NCBI RefSeq assembly: GCF_036077095.1
Contig: NZ_CP107960.1
Location: 1,798,001-1,862,000, forward strand
Source: Streptomyces sp. NBC_00376
GTDB taxonomy: Bacteria > Actinomycetota > Actinomycetes > Streptomycetales > Streptomycetaceae
DNA length: 64,000 bases
Reading direction: 5' to 3'
The position numbers and the translations under genes were made by a program. Each line of letters begins with the position of its first letter. Position 1 is the first letter of the stretch. The notes below the pieces were generated by a model. It did not search any database. It saw only the letters and a program-made list of their open reading frames with translations, and had not been told where the DNA came from. This document shows positions 17,756 through 28,398 of this stretch, piece by piece.

Positions 17756-19207
17756 CTACTTGGCGCCGATCCAGCTCTCGATCGGGCTGAGCGCGAAGTA
17801 CACGACGAATACTGCAGTCAGTACCCACATGAAGGCGCCCACCTCACGGAACTTGCCCTGCGCCGCCTTGATCGCGGCGAAGGAGATCACTCCCGCGCCG
17901 ACACCGGCGGTGATGGAGTAGGTGAACGGCATCAGTGCCACGGTCAGGAAGACCGGCACGGCGACGGCGCGGTCGCTCCAGTCGACGTGGCGGGCGTTCT
18001 GCATCATCATCGCGCCGATGACGACCAGTGCGGCGGCGGCGATCGGCCCCGGCACGATCTGGGCGAGCGGGGTGAAGAACAGCCCGGCGGCGAAGAGCAG
18101 ACCGGTGACCACGGAGGACAGCCCGGTGCGGGCACCCTCGCCGACGCCGGTCGCCGACTCGATGAAGACGGTCTGCCCGGACGCCCCGGCGACGCCACCG
18201 ATCGCGCCGCCCGCACCGTCGATGAACAGTGCCTTGGACAGGCCCGGCATCCGGCCCTTGCTGTCGGCGAGTCCGGCCTCGGTGCCGACGCCGATGATGG
18301 TCGCCATCGCGTCGAAGAAGCCGGCCAGCACCAGGGTGAAGACGATCATTCCCACGGTCATGGCGCCGATCTCGCCCCAGCCGCCGAACTCGACATGGCC
18401 GAAGAGCCCGAAGTCGGGCATCGAGACCGCGCTGCCCTGCAGTTCGGGTACGCTGCCGCCCCATGCCTTGGGGCTGATGTCGGTGACCGCGTTGACGATG
18501 ACGGCGAGGACCGTGCCGACGACGATGCCGATCAGGATCGCGCCGGGCACATTGCGGGCCTGGAGCATGAAGATGAGCAGCAGGGTGACGCAGAAGAGCA
18601 GTACGGGCCAGCCGGTGAGCTGTCCGTCGGTGCCGAGTGTGACGGGGGCGCCCTTGCCGACGAAGCCGGCGTTGACCAGACCGATCAGCGCGATGAACAG
18701 GCCGATGCCGATGGTGATGCCGTGTTTCAGGGCCAGCGGTATCGCGTTCATGATGATCTCGCGCAGCCCGGTGACGACCAGCAGCACGATCACGGCGCCG
18801 TACATCACGCACATGCCCATGGCCTGCGGCCAGGTCATGTGGGGTGCCACCTGGGTGGCGAGGACGCCGGAGACGGAGAGTCCCGCGGCGAGGGCGAGGG
18901 GCACCTTGCCGATGAATCCCATCAGCAGGGTCGACACTGCGGCTGCCAGGGCGGTCGCCGTGATCAGCCCGGCGTGGCTGAGCCGGTGCTCCGCCGCGTC
19001 CGGCCCGGAAAGCAGGAGCGGGTTGAGCAGAAGGATGTAACACATCGACATGAACGTGGTGATGCCGCCGCGCACTTCGCGTGCGACGGTGGAGCCACGG
19101 TCGGAAATGTGGAAGTACCTGTCGAGCCAGGATCTTCCGGCGGGGACGCGCGAGCCTGAGCCCGCGTCCTCCGCACTGGTCCTGGGCTCCACTGACTGCT
19201 GGGTCAT
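17756..19207 (-). CDS. NCS2-family purine permease (AzgA/PurP-like)
   Basis: A 483-residue membrane protein with about 12-14 hydrophobic segments. The start SWLDRYFHISDRGSTVAREVRGGITTFMSMCYI is characteristic of the adenine/guanine/hypoxanthine permease branch, as are FDAMATIIGVGTEAGL, ALFIDGAGGAIGGVAGASGQTVFIESATGVGEGARTGL and the later MMMQNARHVDW. It probably imports hypoxanthine, guanine or xanthine by proton symport for the adjacent xanthine dehydrogenase. The 5' region carries unusual 18-bp repeats. XdhC follows 93 bases downstream on the same strand. Confidence 0.9.
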   Translation of the reverse strand: MTQQSVEPRTSAEDAGSGSRVPAGRSWLDRYFHISDRGSTVAREVRGGITTFMSMCYILLLNPLLLSGPDAAEHRLSHAGLITATALAAAVSTLLMGFIGKVPLALAAGLSVSGVLATQVAPHMTWPQAMGMCVMYGAVIVLLVVTGLREIIMNAIPLALKHGITIGIGLFIALIGLVNAGFVGKGAPVTLGTDGQLTGWPVLLFCVTLLLIFMLQARNVPGAILIGIVVGTVLAVIVNAVTDISPKAWGGSVPELQGSAVSMPDFGLFGHVEFGGWGEIGAMTVGMIVFTLVLAGFFDAMATIIGVGTEAGLADSKGRMPGLSKALFIDGAGGAIGGVAGASGQTVFIESATGVGEGARTGLSSVVTGLLFAAGLFFTPLAQIVPGPIAAAALVVIGAMMMQNARHVDWSDRAVAVPVFLTVALMPFTYSITAGVGAGVISFAAIKAAQGKFREVGAFMWVLTAVFVVYFALSPIESWIGAK

Positions 19208-19562
19208 GATGCCTGACTCCCAAGGTTCACAGGGGCACCCGCGATGAAGAATCGAAATGCGGGATTTGGGATGACTGCGCTGGCGGCACGACCCGGGGGA
19301 CGGCCCGAGACGAACTGTTCATGCAGAGTGGAATGTGACGTGTGACGTGGCACAGCGCCGTGACGTGCTACAGCGGTGTGATCCGCTACAGCGGTACAGC
19401 GGTGTGACGTGGTACATGTGCGGTGTCACCCGCACTGCTGGTGCTGCGGTACAACAGCACAGCGGTGCTGCGGTACTGCGGTTCTCCGGGCGGCGCGGGC
19501 GGCGCAAGTGTGACGTTCCTGGGAGGCACGCACCGCCCGGAGAGTTCTCGTGGAGCCGCGGC
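19208..19562. promoter_or_regulatory. 355-bp gap upstream of the purine permease
   Basis: No gene is supported here. It lies between the end of the xdh molybdenum-subunit gene and the permease start, so it should hold the permease promoter. Its middle (19332-19424) is a repeat block rich in GTGACGTG. I could not pick a convincing -10/-35 pair, nor a clear terminator for xdh. Confidence 0.5.
19360..19424. repeat. 18-bp tandem repeats in the permease leader
   Basis: GTGACGTGCTACAGCGGT (19360-19377) is followed at once by GTGATCCGCTACAGCGGT (19378-19395), a half unit ACAGCGGT, and an expanded GTGACGTGGTACATGTGCGGT (19404-19424). Shorter GTGACGTG copies precede it from 19334, and degenerate GCGGTAC/ACAGC pieces continue to about 19475. 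This suggests repeated binding sites or a structured leader. Confidence 0.7.
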
Positions 19563-21947
<2,385 letters not shown>

Positions 21948-21949
21948 CG

Positions 21950-22543
21950 TCAGACCGTTTCTTCCGCGCGGGCGGCCGCGAGGCGGACCGCGTCGAGGAT
22001 CTTCTCGTAGCCGGTGCAGCGGCAGAGGTTGCCGGAGAGGGCCTCGCGGATGTCCGCGTCGGACGGTTCCGGGTTGCGCTCCAGCAGTTCGTCGGCGGCG
22101 ACCAACAGGCCGGGGGTGCAGAAGCCGCACTGGACGGCTCCGGCGTCGATGAACGCCTGCTGGATCGGGGAGAGTCGACCGGTTTCCCGGCTCTCCTCGC
22201 CGGACGGCTCCGCCTTCCACCGCCGGGCCTTGTCGAGCGCCGTGCCGCATGCGCCGGGGGCGCAACCGCTGCCGGGGTGCTGCTCGGAGCGGTGGGCGGC
22301 GAAGTCCGCGAGGCCCTCCACCGTGACGACCTCGCGGCCCTCCACCTGCCCGGCCGCGACCAGGCAGGAGCAGACCGGGACACCGTCGAGGCGGACCGTG
22401 CAGGAGCCGCACTCGCCCTGTTCGCAGGCGTTCTTCGAGCCGGGCAGGCCCATCCGTTCGCGCAGCACGTAGAGGAGGGATTCGCCCTCCCAGACGTCGT
22501 CCGCCTCGTGCCTGCGTCCGTTGACCGTGAAATTGACGCGCAT
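21950..22543 (-). CDS. Xanthine dehydrogenase, [2Fe-2S] subunit
   Basis: 197 residues. The plant-type ferredoxin cluster is bound by Cys40, 45 and 48 (CEQGECGSC) and Cys58 or 60. The second, helical-domain cluster has CGFC (~139-142) and LCRCTGYEKILDAV. Between the two domains (about 81-123) there is an insertion of roughly 40 residues, HRSEQHPGSGCAPGACG and on, with two further cysteines, longer than in the usual ~160-residue subunit. Electrons pass from the Mo subunit through this protein to FAD. Tight spacing with both neighbours shows one operon. Confidence 0.92.
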   Translation of the reverse strand: MRVNFTVNGRRHEADDVWEGESLLYVLRERMGLPGSKNACEQGECGSCTVRLDGVPVCSCLVAAGQVEGREVVTVEGLADFAAHRSEQHPGSGCAPGACGTALDKARRWKAEPSGEESRETGRLSPIQQAFIDAGAVQCGFCTPGLLVAADELLERNPEPSDADIREALSGNLCRCTGYEKILDAVRLAAARAEETV

Positions 22544-22545
22544 GA

Positions 22546-23436
22546 TCAGGCAGCTCCTTCGGTGCTGCGGCCGTTGCCGCGGTACGACTCCCAGGTCCAG
22601 CCGAGGGTCCGGCGGGCCATGATCCCGACCGCGTGCCGGCGGTAGCTCGCGGTGCCGCGCACGTCGTCGATCGGGTTGCAGGCGCCGGCGGCGAGCGCGG
22701 CGAACTGCTTGGCGACGGACGGCGTGATGATCTTGCGGCTGTCCCAGAACCCGCCCTCCTCCAGCGCGGCGCTCAGGAATTCCTCGGCCTCCTTCGCCCG
22801 TACGGGCGTGGGGGCGGCCGATCCGATTCCGGTGCGCACCGTGCGGGTCTCGGGGTGCAGGGCCAGGCCGAAGGCGCAGACGGCGATGACCATCGCGTTG
22901 CGGGTACCGACCTTGGAGAACTGCTGGGGCCCGTCGGCCTTCTTGATGTGCACGGCCCGGATCAGCTCGTCCGGTGCGAGGGCGTTGCGCTTGACGCCGG
23001 TGTAGAAGGCGTCGATCGGGATCATCCTGGTTCCGCGTACGGATTCGGCCTCGACCTCGGCGCCCGCGGCGAGCAGGGCCGGGTGGGCGTCACCGGCGGG
23101 CGAGGCGGTGCCCAGGTTGCCACCGACGCCGCCGCGGTTGCGGATCTGCGGCGAGGCGACGGTGTGCGAGGCGAGCGCCAGTCCGGGCAGTTCGGCCCGC
23201 AGGTGCTCCATGATGTGGCTGTACGGTACGGAGGCACCGAGCCGTACGTTCTCCTGGCCCACCTCCCACTCGGTCAGCTCTCCGATGCGGTTCAGGTCCA
23301 GGAGGTACTCGGGCCGCCGGTGGTCGAAGTTGATCTCGACCATCACATCGGTGCCACCCGCGATGGGCACAGCTGTCGGGTGCTCGGCCTTGGCGGCGAG
23401 CGCCTCCTCCCAGCCGGCGGGGCGAAGGAAGTCCAT
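22546..23436 (-). CDS. Xanthine dehydrogenase, FAD-binding subunit
   Basis: 296 residues beginning MDFLRPAGWEEALAAKAEHP. FAD-contact motifs are AGGTDVMVEI (~30-40) and GGVGGNLGTASPAGD (~105-120); a CO-dehydrogenase-flavoprotein C-terminal domain follows (VCAFGLALHPETRTVRTGIGSAAPTPVRA). It is the first gene of the xdh operon. The ATG at 23436 is preceded by a purine-rich GAAGAAGAGAG stretch; the in-frame start seven codons upstream is less likely. The divergent pucR gene starts 268 bp away. Confidence 0.92.
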   Translation of the reverse strand: MDFLRPAGWEEALAAKAEHPTAVPIAGGTDVMVEINFDHRRPEYLLDLNRIGELTEWEVGQENVRLGASVPYSHIMEHLRAELPGLALASHTVASPQIRNRGGVGGNLGTASPAGDAHPALLAAGAEVEAESVRGTRMIPIDAFYTGVKRNALAPDELIRAVHIKKADGPQQFSKVGTRNAMVIAVCAFGLALHPETRTVRTGIGSAAPTPVRAKEAEEFLSAALEEGGFWDSRKIITPSVAKQFAALAAGACNPIDDVRGTASYRRHAVGIMARRTLGWTWESYRGNGRSTEGAA

Positions 23437-23704
23437 GAGTGGCTCTCTTCTTCTCAATCGGGTCGTTCACTGGGGGCGGGATGCGGCCGGCCCTCGACTG
23501 GTCGTTCCGGCGTTCATGTGTTGTTAACGCGGCGTGGGGCCTAGTACACAAGCCGTGCTCCACTCGGTGCAGTCACCGAAAACATGAAGGAGTTGGCTGG
23601 TCGATCTCTTCGTCTTGTAGATTCGAACGAATGGCGGGGAGCGGTGACCTCACCGCAATACCCAGTTTTCACCCGCACCAACGAAAGAGATCGGCGGCGA
23701 CGAG

Positions 23705-25459
23705 ATGCGGCTGCGCGCACTGCTGGAGACCGACGCGCTGGGCCTGCGGCTGCTCGGCGGCGAGGACGAGCTGGACCGCACGGTCCGCGGCGTGATGACC
23801 ACCGACCTGCGGGATCCCAGCCGCTACCTGTCGGGCGGCGAGCTGGTCCTCACGGGTCTGGCCTGGCGCCGGGACGCGGCGGACTCGGAGCCGTTCGTAC
23901 GGATCCTGGCAGGGGCCGGCGTCGCCGGGCTCGCGGCGGGCGAGGCGGAGCTGGGCGACATCCCCGGCGATCTGGTGGAGGCCTGTACGCGCCACCGGCT
24001 GCCGCTCTTCGCCGTCAATGAGACCGTTGCGTTCGCAACGATCACCGAGCATGTGGTGCGCCAGGTGTCCGGTGAGCGGGCGGGCGATCTGGCGGCGGTG
24101 GTGGACCGGCACCGCAGGCTGATGACCTCGGGCCCGGCGGGCGGCGGTCCCGAGGTGGTCCTGGATCTGCTCGGATCCGACCTCGACCTGCACGCCTGGG
24201 TGCTCTCCCCCACCGGGCGGCAGATCGCGGGCGCCGGTGAAACGTCACTGCCCGGACCGGTCGGCGCCGCGCTCGCGGGCCATCATCTGGCCGCCACCCG
24301 GACCGGCCGCCGCGCCCCGCACCGGGCCACGGTCGAAGGCACCACGTATTCGCTCTTCCCGATCCGGAACACCGGCCGCGGCGCCCTCCCGGCCTCCCGC
24401 GACGTCCGTGAGTCGGTGCTCTCGGACTGGCTGCTCGCGGTCGAGGCGGACGCGAGCGACTGGCCGCCGGCCCGCCTGGACCTGCTCCAGGGCGTCACCC
24501 AGCTGATCGCCGTCGAGCGGGACCGGCGCGACGCGGCCCGTACGGTACGCCGCAGGCTCGCCCAGGAGGTCCTGGAGCTGGTCCAGACGGGTGCCCCGCC
24601 GGCCGAGATAGCCGCCAGGCTGCGCGTCGCGGCCCCGGTGCTGCTGCCGGGCCTCGGGACGGCCCCGCACTGGCAGGTCGTGGTGGCGCGGGTCGAGTGG
24701 GGCGACACGGAGGGCCGGTCCGCCACCGGCACCCCGGCGGGCCCCGGCTCCTCCGGCTCCGACATCGCGGGCGGCCCGGTCGCCCAGGCGCTGCTGGAGG
24801 AGATCCTGGTCGACCCCGCGGTCACCGGCCCCGACACGGCGGACCGGATCGCGGTCGCCCATACGGGCGAGGAGGCCGTCGCCCTCGTGCCGCTGCCCGC
24901 CCTCGGCGCGCCCGCGCCGGACCGGGACGCCGAGCATGCCGAGGGGCCGGCGGACGGGGATGCGGCGCTCCATGCCGATGTACTGCTCGCCGCCGTCCGC
25001 GAACCGCTCTCCGCGGGCCTCGCCGACGACGGACGGCTGACCCTGGGGGTCAGCGCGGCCGTCCATTCGCCCGAGGGACTGCGCGGCGCGCTGGAGGAGG
25101 CCCGGCACGCCCGCCGGGTGGCGGCGGCCCGCCCCGGCCGGGTCTGCGCGGCCGGCCACCACGAGCTGGCCTCGCACGTGCTGCTGCTGCCGTTCGTACC
25201 GGACGACGTGCGCCGCGCGTTCACCGCACGTCTGCTCGATCCGCTGCGCGACTACGACCGGCGCCACCGCGCGGAGCTGATCCCGACGCTGGAGACGTTC
25301 CTGGACTGCGACGGTTCGTGGACCCGCTGCGCGGCCCGGCTCCACCTGCACGTCAACACGCTGCGCTACCGGGTCGGACGAATCGAGCAGTTGACGGGAC
25401 GTGACCTTTCCCGGCTGGAGGACAAGCTCGATTTCTTCCTCGCCCTGCGTATGAGCTGA
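23705..25459 (+). CDS. PucR-family transcriptional regulator
   Basis: 584 residues. The N-terminal PucR domain (MRLRALLETDALGLRLLGGEDELDR through VRGVMTTDLRDPSRYL) spans roughly 1-125. A central GGDEF-like region with a long Pro/Gly/Asp-rich insertion follows, and the C-terminal PucR helix-turn-helix is DGSWTRCAARLHLHVNTLRYRVGRIEQLTGRDLS (~540-575). PucR proteins sense purine metabolites and control xanthine dehydrogenase and ureide genes. Its divergence from xdh strongly suggests it controls that operon. AACGAA-containing sequences flank the gene on both sides. Confidence 0.9.
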   Translation: MRLRALLETDALGLRLLGGEDELDRTVRGVMTTDLRDPSRYLSGGELVLTGLAWRRDAADSEPFVRILAGAGVAGLAAGEAELGDIPGDLVEACTRHRLPLFAVNETVAFATITEHVVRQVSGERAGDLAAVVDRHRRLMTSGPAGGGPEVVLDLLGSDLDLHAWVLSPTGRQIAGAGETSLPGPVGAALAGHHLAATRTGRRAPHRATVEGTTYSLFPIRNTGRGALPASRDVRESVLSDWLLAVEADASDWPPARLDLLQGVTQLIAVERDRRDAARTVRRRLAQEVLELVQTGAPPAEIAARLRVAAPVLLPGLGTAPHWQVVVARVEWGDTEGRSATGTPAGPGSSGSDIAGGPVAQALLEEILVDPAVTGPDTADRIAVAHTGEEAVALVPLPALGAPAPDRDAEHAEGPADGDAALHADVLLAAVREPLSAGLADDGRLTLGVSAAVHSPEGLRGALEEARHARRVAAARPGRVCAAGHHELASHVLLLPFVPDDVRRAFTARLLDPLRDYDRRHRAELIPTLETFLDCDGSWTRCAARLHLHVNTLRYRVGRIEQLTGRDLSRLEDKLDFFLALRMS

Positions 25460-25492
25460 TCTCCCGGCCCTGTCACGGCCGTTGGCGGCTCC

Positions 25493-25530
25493 GTTCGTTT
25501 GTGAAATCTTTCACCTGAGATTGAACGAAC
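25493..25530. promoter_or_regulatory. Nested dyad after pucR, before the helical-repeat gene
   Basis: GTTCGTT (25493-25499) pairs with AACGAAC (25524-25530), enclosing GTGAAATCTTTCAC (25501-25514), itself a dyad. It could be a weak terminator for pucR or an operator for the next gene. GATTCGAACGAA near 23622-23633, upstream of pucR, is similar to its right side. Confidence 0.4.
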
Positions 25531-25606
25531 CCTTGGCCCGGCATGCGGATCCGTGCTGAGATGCCGCCAGACTCAACAGCTCGATGGCGCGCTCGGGGAG
25601 GGCAAT

Positions 25607-26407
25607 GTGGCGCATACCGCCATGTCTGGTTCCGGAACGACAGCAGATGACGATCCGCCGCTCCAGACAGCGGTATGGCGGCTGCGGTCACGCGCCTGCT
25701 GGACGGACGCCGCCGCGCTGCTCGAACCCGGCGCCCACACCGATCCGGCCGCCGCGCTCCAGCGGACCGCCCTGCTGACCGAGCGGTGCCTGTACACCGG
25801 AAAGGGCTGGACCGACGCCGAGGACGCCCTGCGCACGGCGGAGGCGCTGGCCCACGACGACGCCGAACGCGGCGCGGCCGCCTGTGAACGCGGCCATCTG
25901 GCCTACGCGTCGACACTCCTTGGGGTACGCGACCGGGCCGACGAGGCCAGCGTCGCCCTGAGCCGGGCCGCCGCGCTGCTCGCCCCGTCCGCGCCGGGCC
26001 GTCCCCTGCTGGACTTCCGGCGGGGCCTGATCGCGCAGAACATCGCCGATTCGCCGCAGGCCGCCCGTGCCGCGTACCGCAGGGCCCACGCCGGGGCCAC
26101 CGCCCAGGGCGACGCGCTGCTGCTCTCCTCCACCTGGCGCCACCTAGCCCTGCTGTCCCTGCGCGAGGGTGAAGTCGCGGAGGCCAGGCACGGCTTCGCG
26201 GAGTCCCTGCGGATCAGGGAGGAACTGGGCTACCTGATCGGTACGGCTCCGGCCCTCATCGCCCTCGCGGACTCCGAGCCGGAGCCGGAGCTCGCAACCC
26301 GGCTGCGCGCCGAGGCGGGCCGGCTGTTCCGGCTGCTCGGGGGCGTGCCGACGTGGCTCGCCCCCCATCTGGACCCGCCTCCCGCGGAGACGGTCGAGGC
26401 CAACTGA
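25607..26407 (+). CDS. Alpha-helical TPR-like protein of unknown function
   Basis: About 266 residues, rich in Ala, Leu, Arg and Glu, arranged in helix pairs of roughly 34-40 residues that resemble tetratricopeptide repeats (for example AAALQRTALLTERCLYTGKG, ERGHLAYASTLLGVRDRADE, TWRHLALLSLREGEVAEARH). I recognise no enzyme motif, signal peptide or membrane segment. GTG at 25607 follows GGGGAGG; an ATG 15 bases later is an alternative. TPR-like proteins usually act as protein-binding scaffolds. The gene stands between pucR and a convergent GntR gene. Confidence 0.7.
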   Translation: MAHTAMSGSGTTADDDPPLQTAVWRLRSRACWTDAAALLEPGAHTDPAAALQRTALLTERCLYTGKGWTDAEDALRTAEALAHDDAERGAAACERGHLAYASTLLGVRDRADEASVALSRAAALLAPSAPGRPLLDFRRGLIAQNIADSPQAARAAYRRAHAGATAQGDALLLSSTWRHLALLSLREGEVAEARHGFAESLRIREELGYLIGTAPALIALADSEPEPELATRLRAEAGRLFRLLGGVPTWLAPHLDPPPAETVEAN

Positions 26408-26411
26408 GGCC

Positions 26412-26461
26412 GACCGGCGATCGGAGGGCCGGCCTGGCGGGCGGCCGGTCCTCCGCCGGTC
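26412..26461. terminator. Long interrupted hairpin between convergent genes
   Basis: GACCGGC (26412-26418) and GGAGGGCCGGCC (26423-26434) pair with GGCCGGTCCTCC (26443-26454) and GCCGGTC (26455-26461), with one G-T pair and a 4-base bulge. It serves the converging TPR-like and GntR genes and overlaps the last codon of the latter. Confidence 0.65.
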
Positions 26462-27299
26462 AGCCCTCGGCGCCGTTGAAGTGTTCCCGCACGAGCGACT
26501 GCACGACGGGCAGGTCCTGGGCGATCAGCGCGTCGAGCAGCGCGGTGTGTTCGCCGGCGTCGGCGAGGAGGTCGGCGCGGCGGGTGGCGGGGTTGCCCTC
26601 CAGCGGCCACTGGGAGCGGCGGTGCAGCTCATCGGCGACCTGCACCAGCTGCTCGTTCCCGCAGAGCGCGAGGACCGCGCCGTGGAAGGCCCGGTCGGAC
26701 TCGGCGTAGCTCGCCCGGTCGCCCACGGCCGCGGCGGCCACCGTCGCGTCGGCCAGCGGGCGCAGGGCGCACCAGGTGCCGGGCGGGACGGTACGGGCCA
26801 GCCGCAGCATCACGGGGACCTCGATCAGGGCCCGCACCTCGGCCAGCTCGGCAAGCTGGCGCGGGCCGCGCTCGGACACCCGGAACCCTCGGTTCGGCAC
26901 GACCTGGACGGCGCCCTCGATGGCCAGCTGCTGCATCGCCTCGCGCACCGGGGTGGCGGAGACCCCGAACCTGGTGCCCAGAGCCGGTGCCGAGTAGACC
27001 TGTCCCGGCTCCAGCCGGCCGTCGACCAGTGCGGCGCGCAGCGCCTCAAGGATCTGGCCGCGCACGGAGTGCCGCTGCACCGCCGCCCGCGGGGCGGGCG
27101 GCTCGCTGTGGGTGTGCTCGCCACGTGCCTGCTCGGGCACCCGGACGACCGCCGCCGGGGCGGTCGCGGGCACGGCGGTGTCGTACGCCTCACGCGCTCT
27201 GCCCTGCTCCACTCGGACCTCCTCGGCCTGCCGTGGGCGCGGCTCGCGTGCGCCATGCCCCTTGTGCACGATAGGCGCAGGAGACCGCAGTTCAAACAT
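26460..27299 (-). CDS. GntR-family regulator with FCD domain (first of two)
   Basis: 279 residues. After a low-complexity N-terminal stretch of ~75 residues comes the winged helix RGQILEALRAALVDGRLEPG...VSATPVREAMQQLAIEGAV (~80-140). A C-terminal FCD effector domain follows with its metal-ligand pattern (DRAFH, GEHTALLDAL, REHFNG). It is a clear paralogue of the second GntR protein in the window: both have VYSAPAL, FGVSATPVREAM and NRGFRVSE/NKGFRITE. The true start may be internal, since the N-terminal part is not conserved-looking. Divergent from the iron-regulated fhuF-like gene. Confidence 0.85.
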   Translation of the reverse strand: MFELRSPAPIVHKGHGAREPRPRQAEEVRVEQGRAREAYDTAVPATAPAAVVRVPEQARGEHTHSEPPAPRAAVQRHSVRGQILEALRAALVDGRLEPGQVYSAPALGTRFGVSATPVREAMQQLAIEGAVQVVPNRGFRVSERGPRQLAELAEVRALIEVPVMLRLARTVPPGTWCALRPLADATVAAAAVGDRASYAESDRAFHGAVLALCGNEQLVQVADELHRRSQWPLEGNPATRRADLLADAGEHTALLDALIAQDLPVVQSLVREHFNGAEG

Positions 27300-27312
27300 C
27301 GATCCGTTCGGG

Positions 27313-27331
27313 TAAGGTAAGGCTTACCTGC
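27313..27331. promoter_or_regulatory. Iron box (DmdR/IdeR-type operator)
   Basis: TAAGGTAAGGCTTACCTGC is a 19-bp near-palindrome closely matching the TWAGGTWAGSCTWACCTWA operator of the DtxR-type iron repressors of actinomycetes. It lies 27 bases before the FhuF-like start and 14 bases from the divergent GntR start. Confidence 0.88.
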
Positions 27332-27358
27332 AAACGGTCGCGATTCGGTGGTCCCTGC

Positions 27359-28207
27359 ATGACACTCCCCGCCCTGCTTCCCGGCACCACGGCGTCCGCT
27401 GTGACGGACGCGTACGCGCGCCTCGCCGAGGTCTTTCCCGGACTGCGCGCCCAGGTGCTCGCGGACGACGAGACCGCTCCCTGCGGTGCCGGCTGGGTGG
27501 GTGCGGACGAGCTAGCGGCGGGCGGCCAGGCACTGGACACCTTCCTCGACTGGGACCACGCCCAGGTGGTCCGGGACTACGGTCAGCAGCCCCGCCCCGA
27601 CGTGGTCGCCAGTTTCGGGCTGCACCGCTACGCCTGGCCCGCCTGCCTGCTGGTGACGGTGCCTTGGTTCCTGCACCGGCGGGTGCCCCGGATCCCCGTC
27701 GAAGACGTGGCGTTCCAGCGGGCGCTGGGCCATCTGACGCTCCGGGTGCGGGAGTTCGCCTGCCTGCCGGACGATCCGGCCGCCGCACTGCCGGGCGCCC
27801 GCGTGGTGCCCGACGAGGCCGCGCTGCGGGCCGAGGTGCTCGCGGCGGTGGCCGACCACATCGGCCCGGTGCTCGACGGCTTCGGGCCCCGGATGCGGCG
27901 CGGCAGGCGCGCGCTGTGGGGCATGGCGACGGACGAGATCGTCGAGGGCCTCTGGTACATCGCCCATCTGCTCGATGAGGAGCAGCGGGCGATGAGCGAG
28001 CTGGAGGCGCTGCTGCCGGGCACCACGAAGCCGTACGTCGGCTCCGCGGGCTTCCGTGAACTGACCGGGCCGGACGGCGAGTCGCTGCCCACCCGCGACC
28101 GGGCGAGCTGCTGCCTCTTCTACACGCTGCGCCCCGAGGACACGTGCGTCACCTGCCCGCGTACCTGCGATGCCGACCGGGTACGGAAGCTGACGCCGAC
28201 TCACTGA
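27359..28207 (+). CDS. FhuF-like ferric-siderophore reductase, [2Fe-2S]
   Basis: 282 residues of the FhuF/iron reductase family. The C-terminal cluster motif is RASCCLFYTLRPEDTCVTCPRTC, i.e. CC-x10-C-x2-C, which binds the unusual [2Fe-2S] centre of FhuF. The middle contains DEIVEGLWYIAHLL and AFQRALGHLTLRV, typical of the fold. FhuF reduces ferric siderophores in the cytoplasm to release iron. The iron box just upstream predicts repression when iron is plentiful, which agrees well with this function. Confidence 0.9.
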   Translation: MTLPALLPGTTASAVTDAYARLAEVFPGLRAQVLADDETAPCGAGWVGADELAAGGQALDTFLDWDHAQVVRDYGQQPRPDVVASFGLHRYAWPACLLVTVPWFLHRRVPRIPVEDVAFQRALGHLTLRVREFACLPDDPAAALPGARVVPDEAALRAEVLAAVADHIGPVLDGFGPRMRRGRRALWGMATDEIVEGLWYIAHLLDEEQRAMSELEALLPGTTKPYVGSAGFRELTGPDGESLPTRDRASCCLFYTLRPEDTCVTCPRTCDADRVRKLTPTH

Positions 28208-28321
28208 TCAACACCATCAGGCGAGTAGTACAATTCGAACGCAACCTGTCGGCCGCGTACGGTCATTCGACCGGATCCCCGTCATCCGCACGCCGTGCCG
28301 ACCCAATGGCGTTCTCTTGCC

Positions 28322-28353
28322 CCGAAACCCCCATGTGCATGTGGGGGTTTCGG
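28322..28353. terminator. 12-bp hairpin downstream of the FhuF-like gene
   Basis: CCGAAACCCCCA (28322-28333) and TGGGGGTTTCGG (28342-28353) are exact complements around an 8-base loop. It sits 46 bases before the next start, so it may also act as a leader hairpin for the DUF2637 gene. Confidence 0.65.
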
Positions 28354-28398
28354 CAATCATGGCGCCCGAAATGCCCTACGCAATGCAAGGGACCGCGC

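Noticed and set aside
19360..19424. CRISPR-like reading of the 18-bp repeats
   Set aside because: Repeats abut with no spacers, are degenerate, and no cas gene is present.
28208..28398. Possible tRNA or small RNA gene between the FhuF-like and DUF2637 genes
   Set aside because: TTCGAA occurs, but no cloverleaf can be drawn; only the 12-bp hairpin is convincing.
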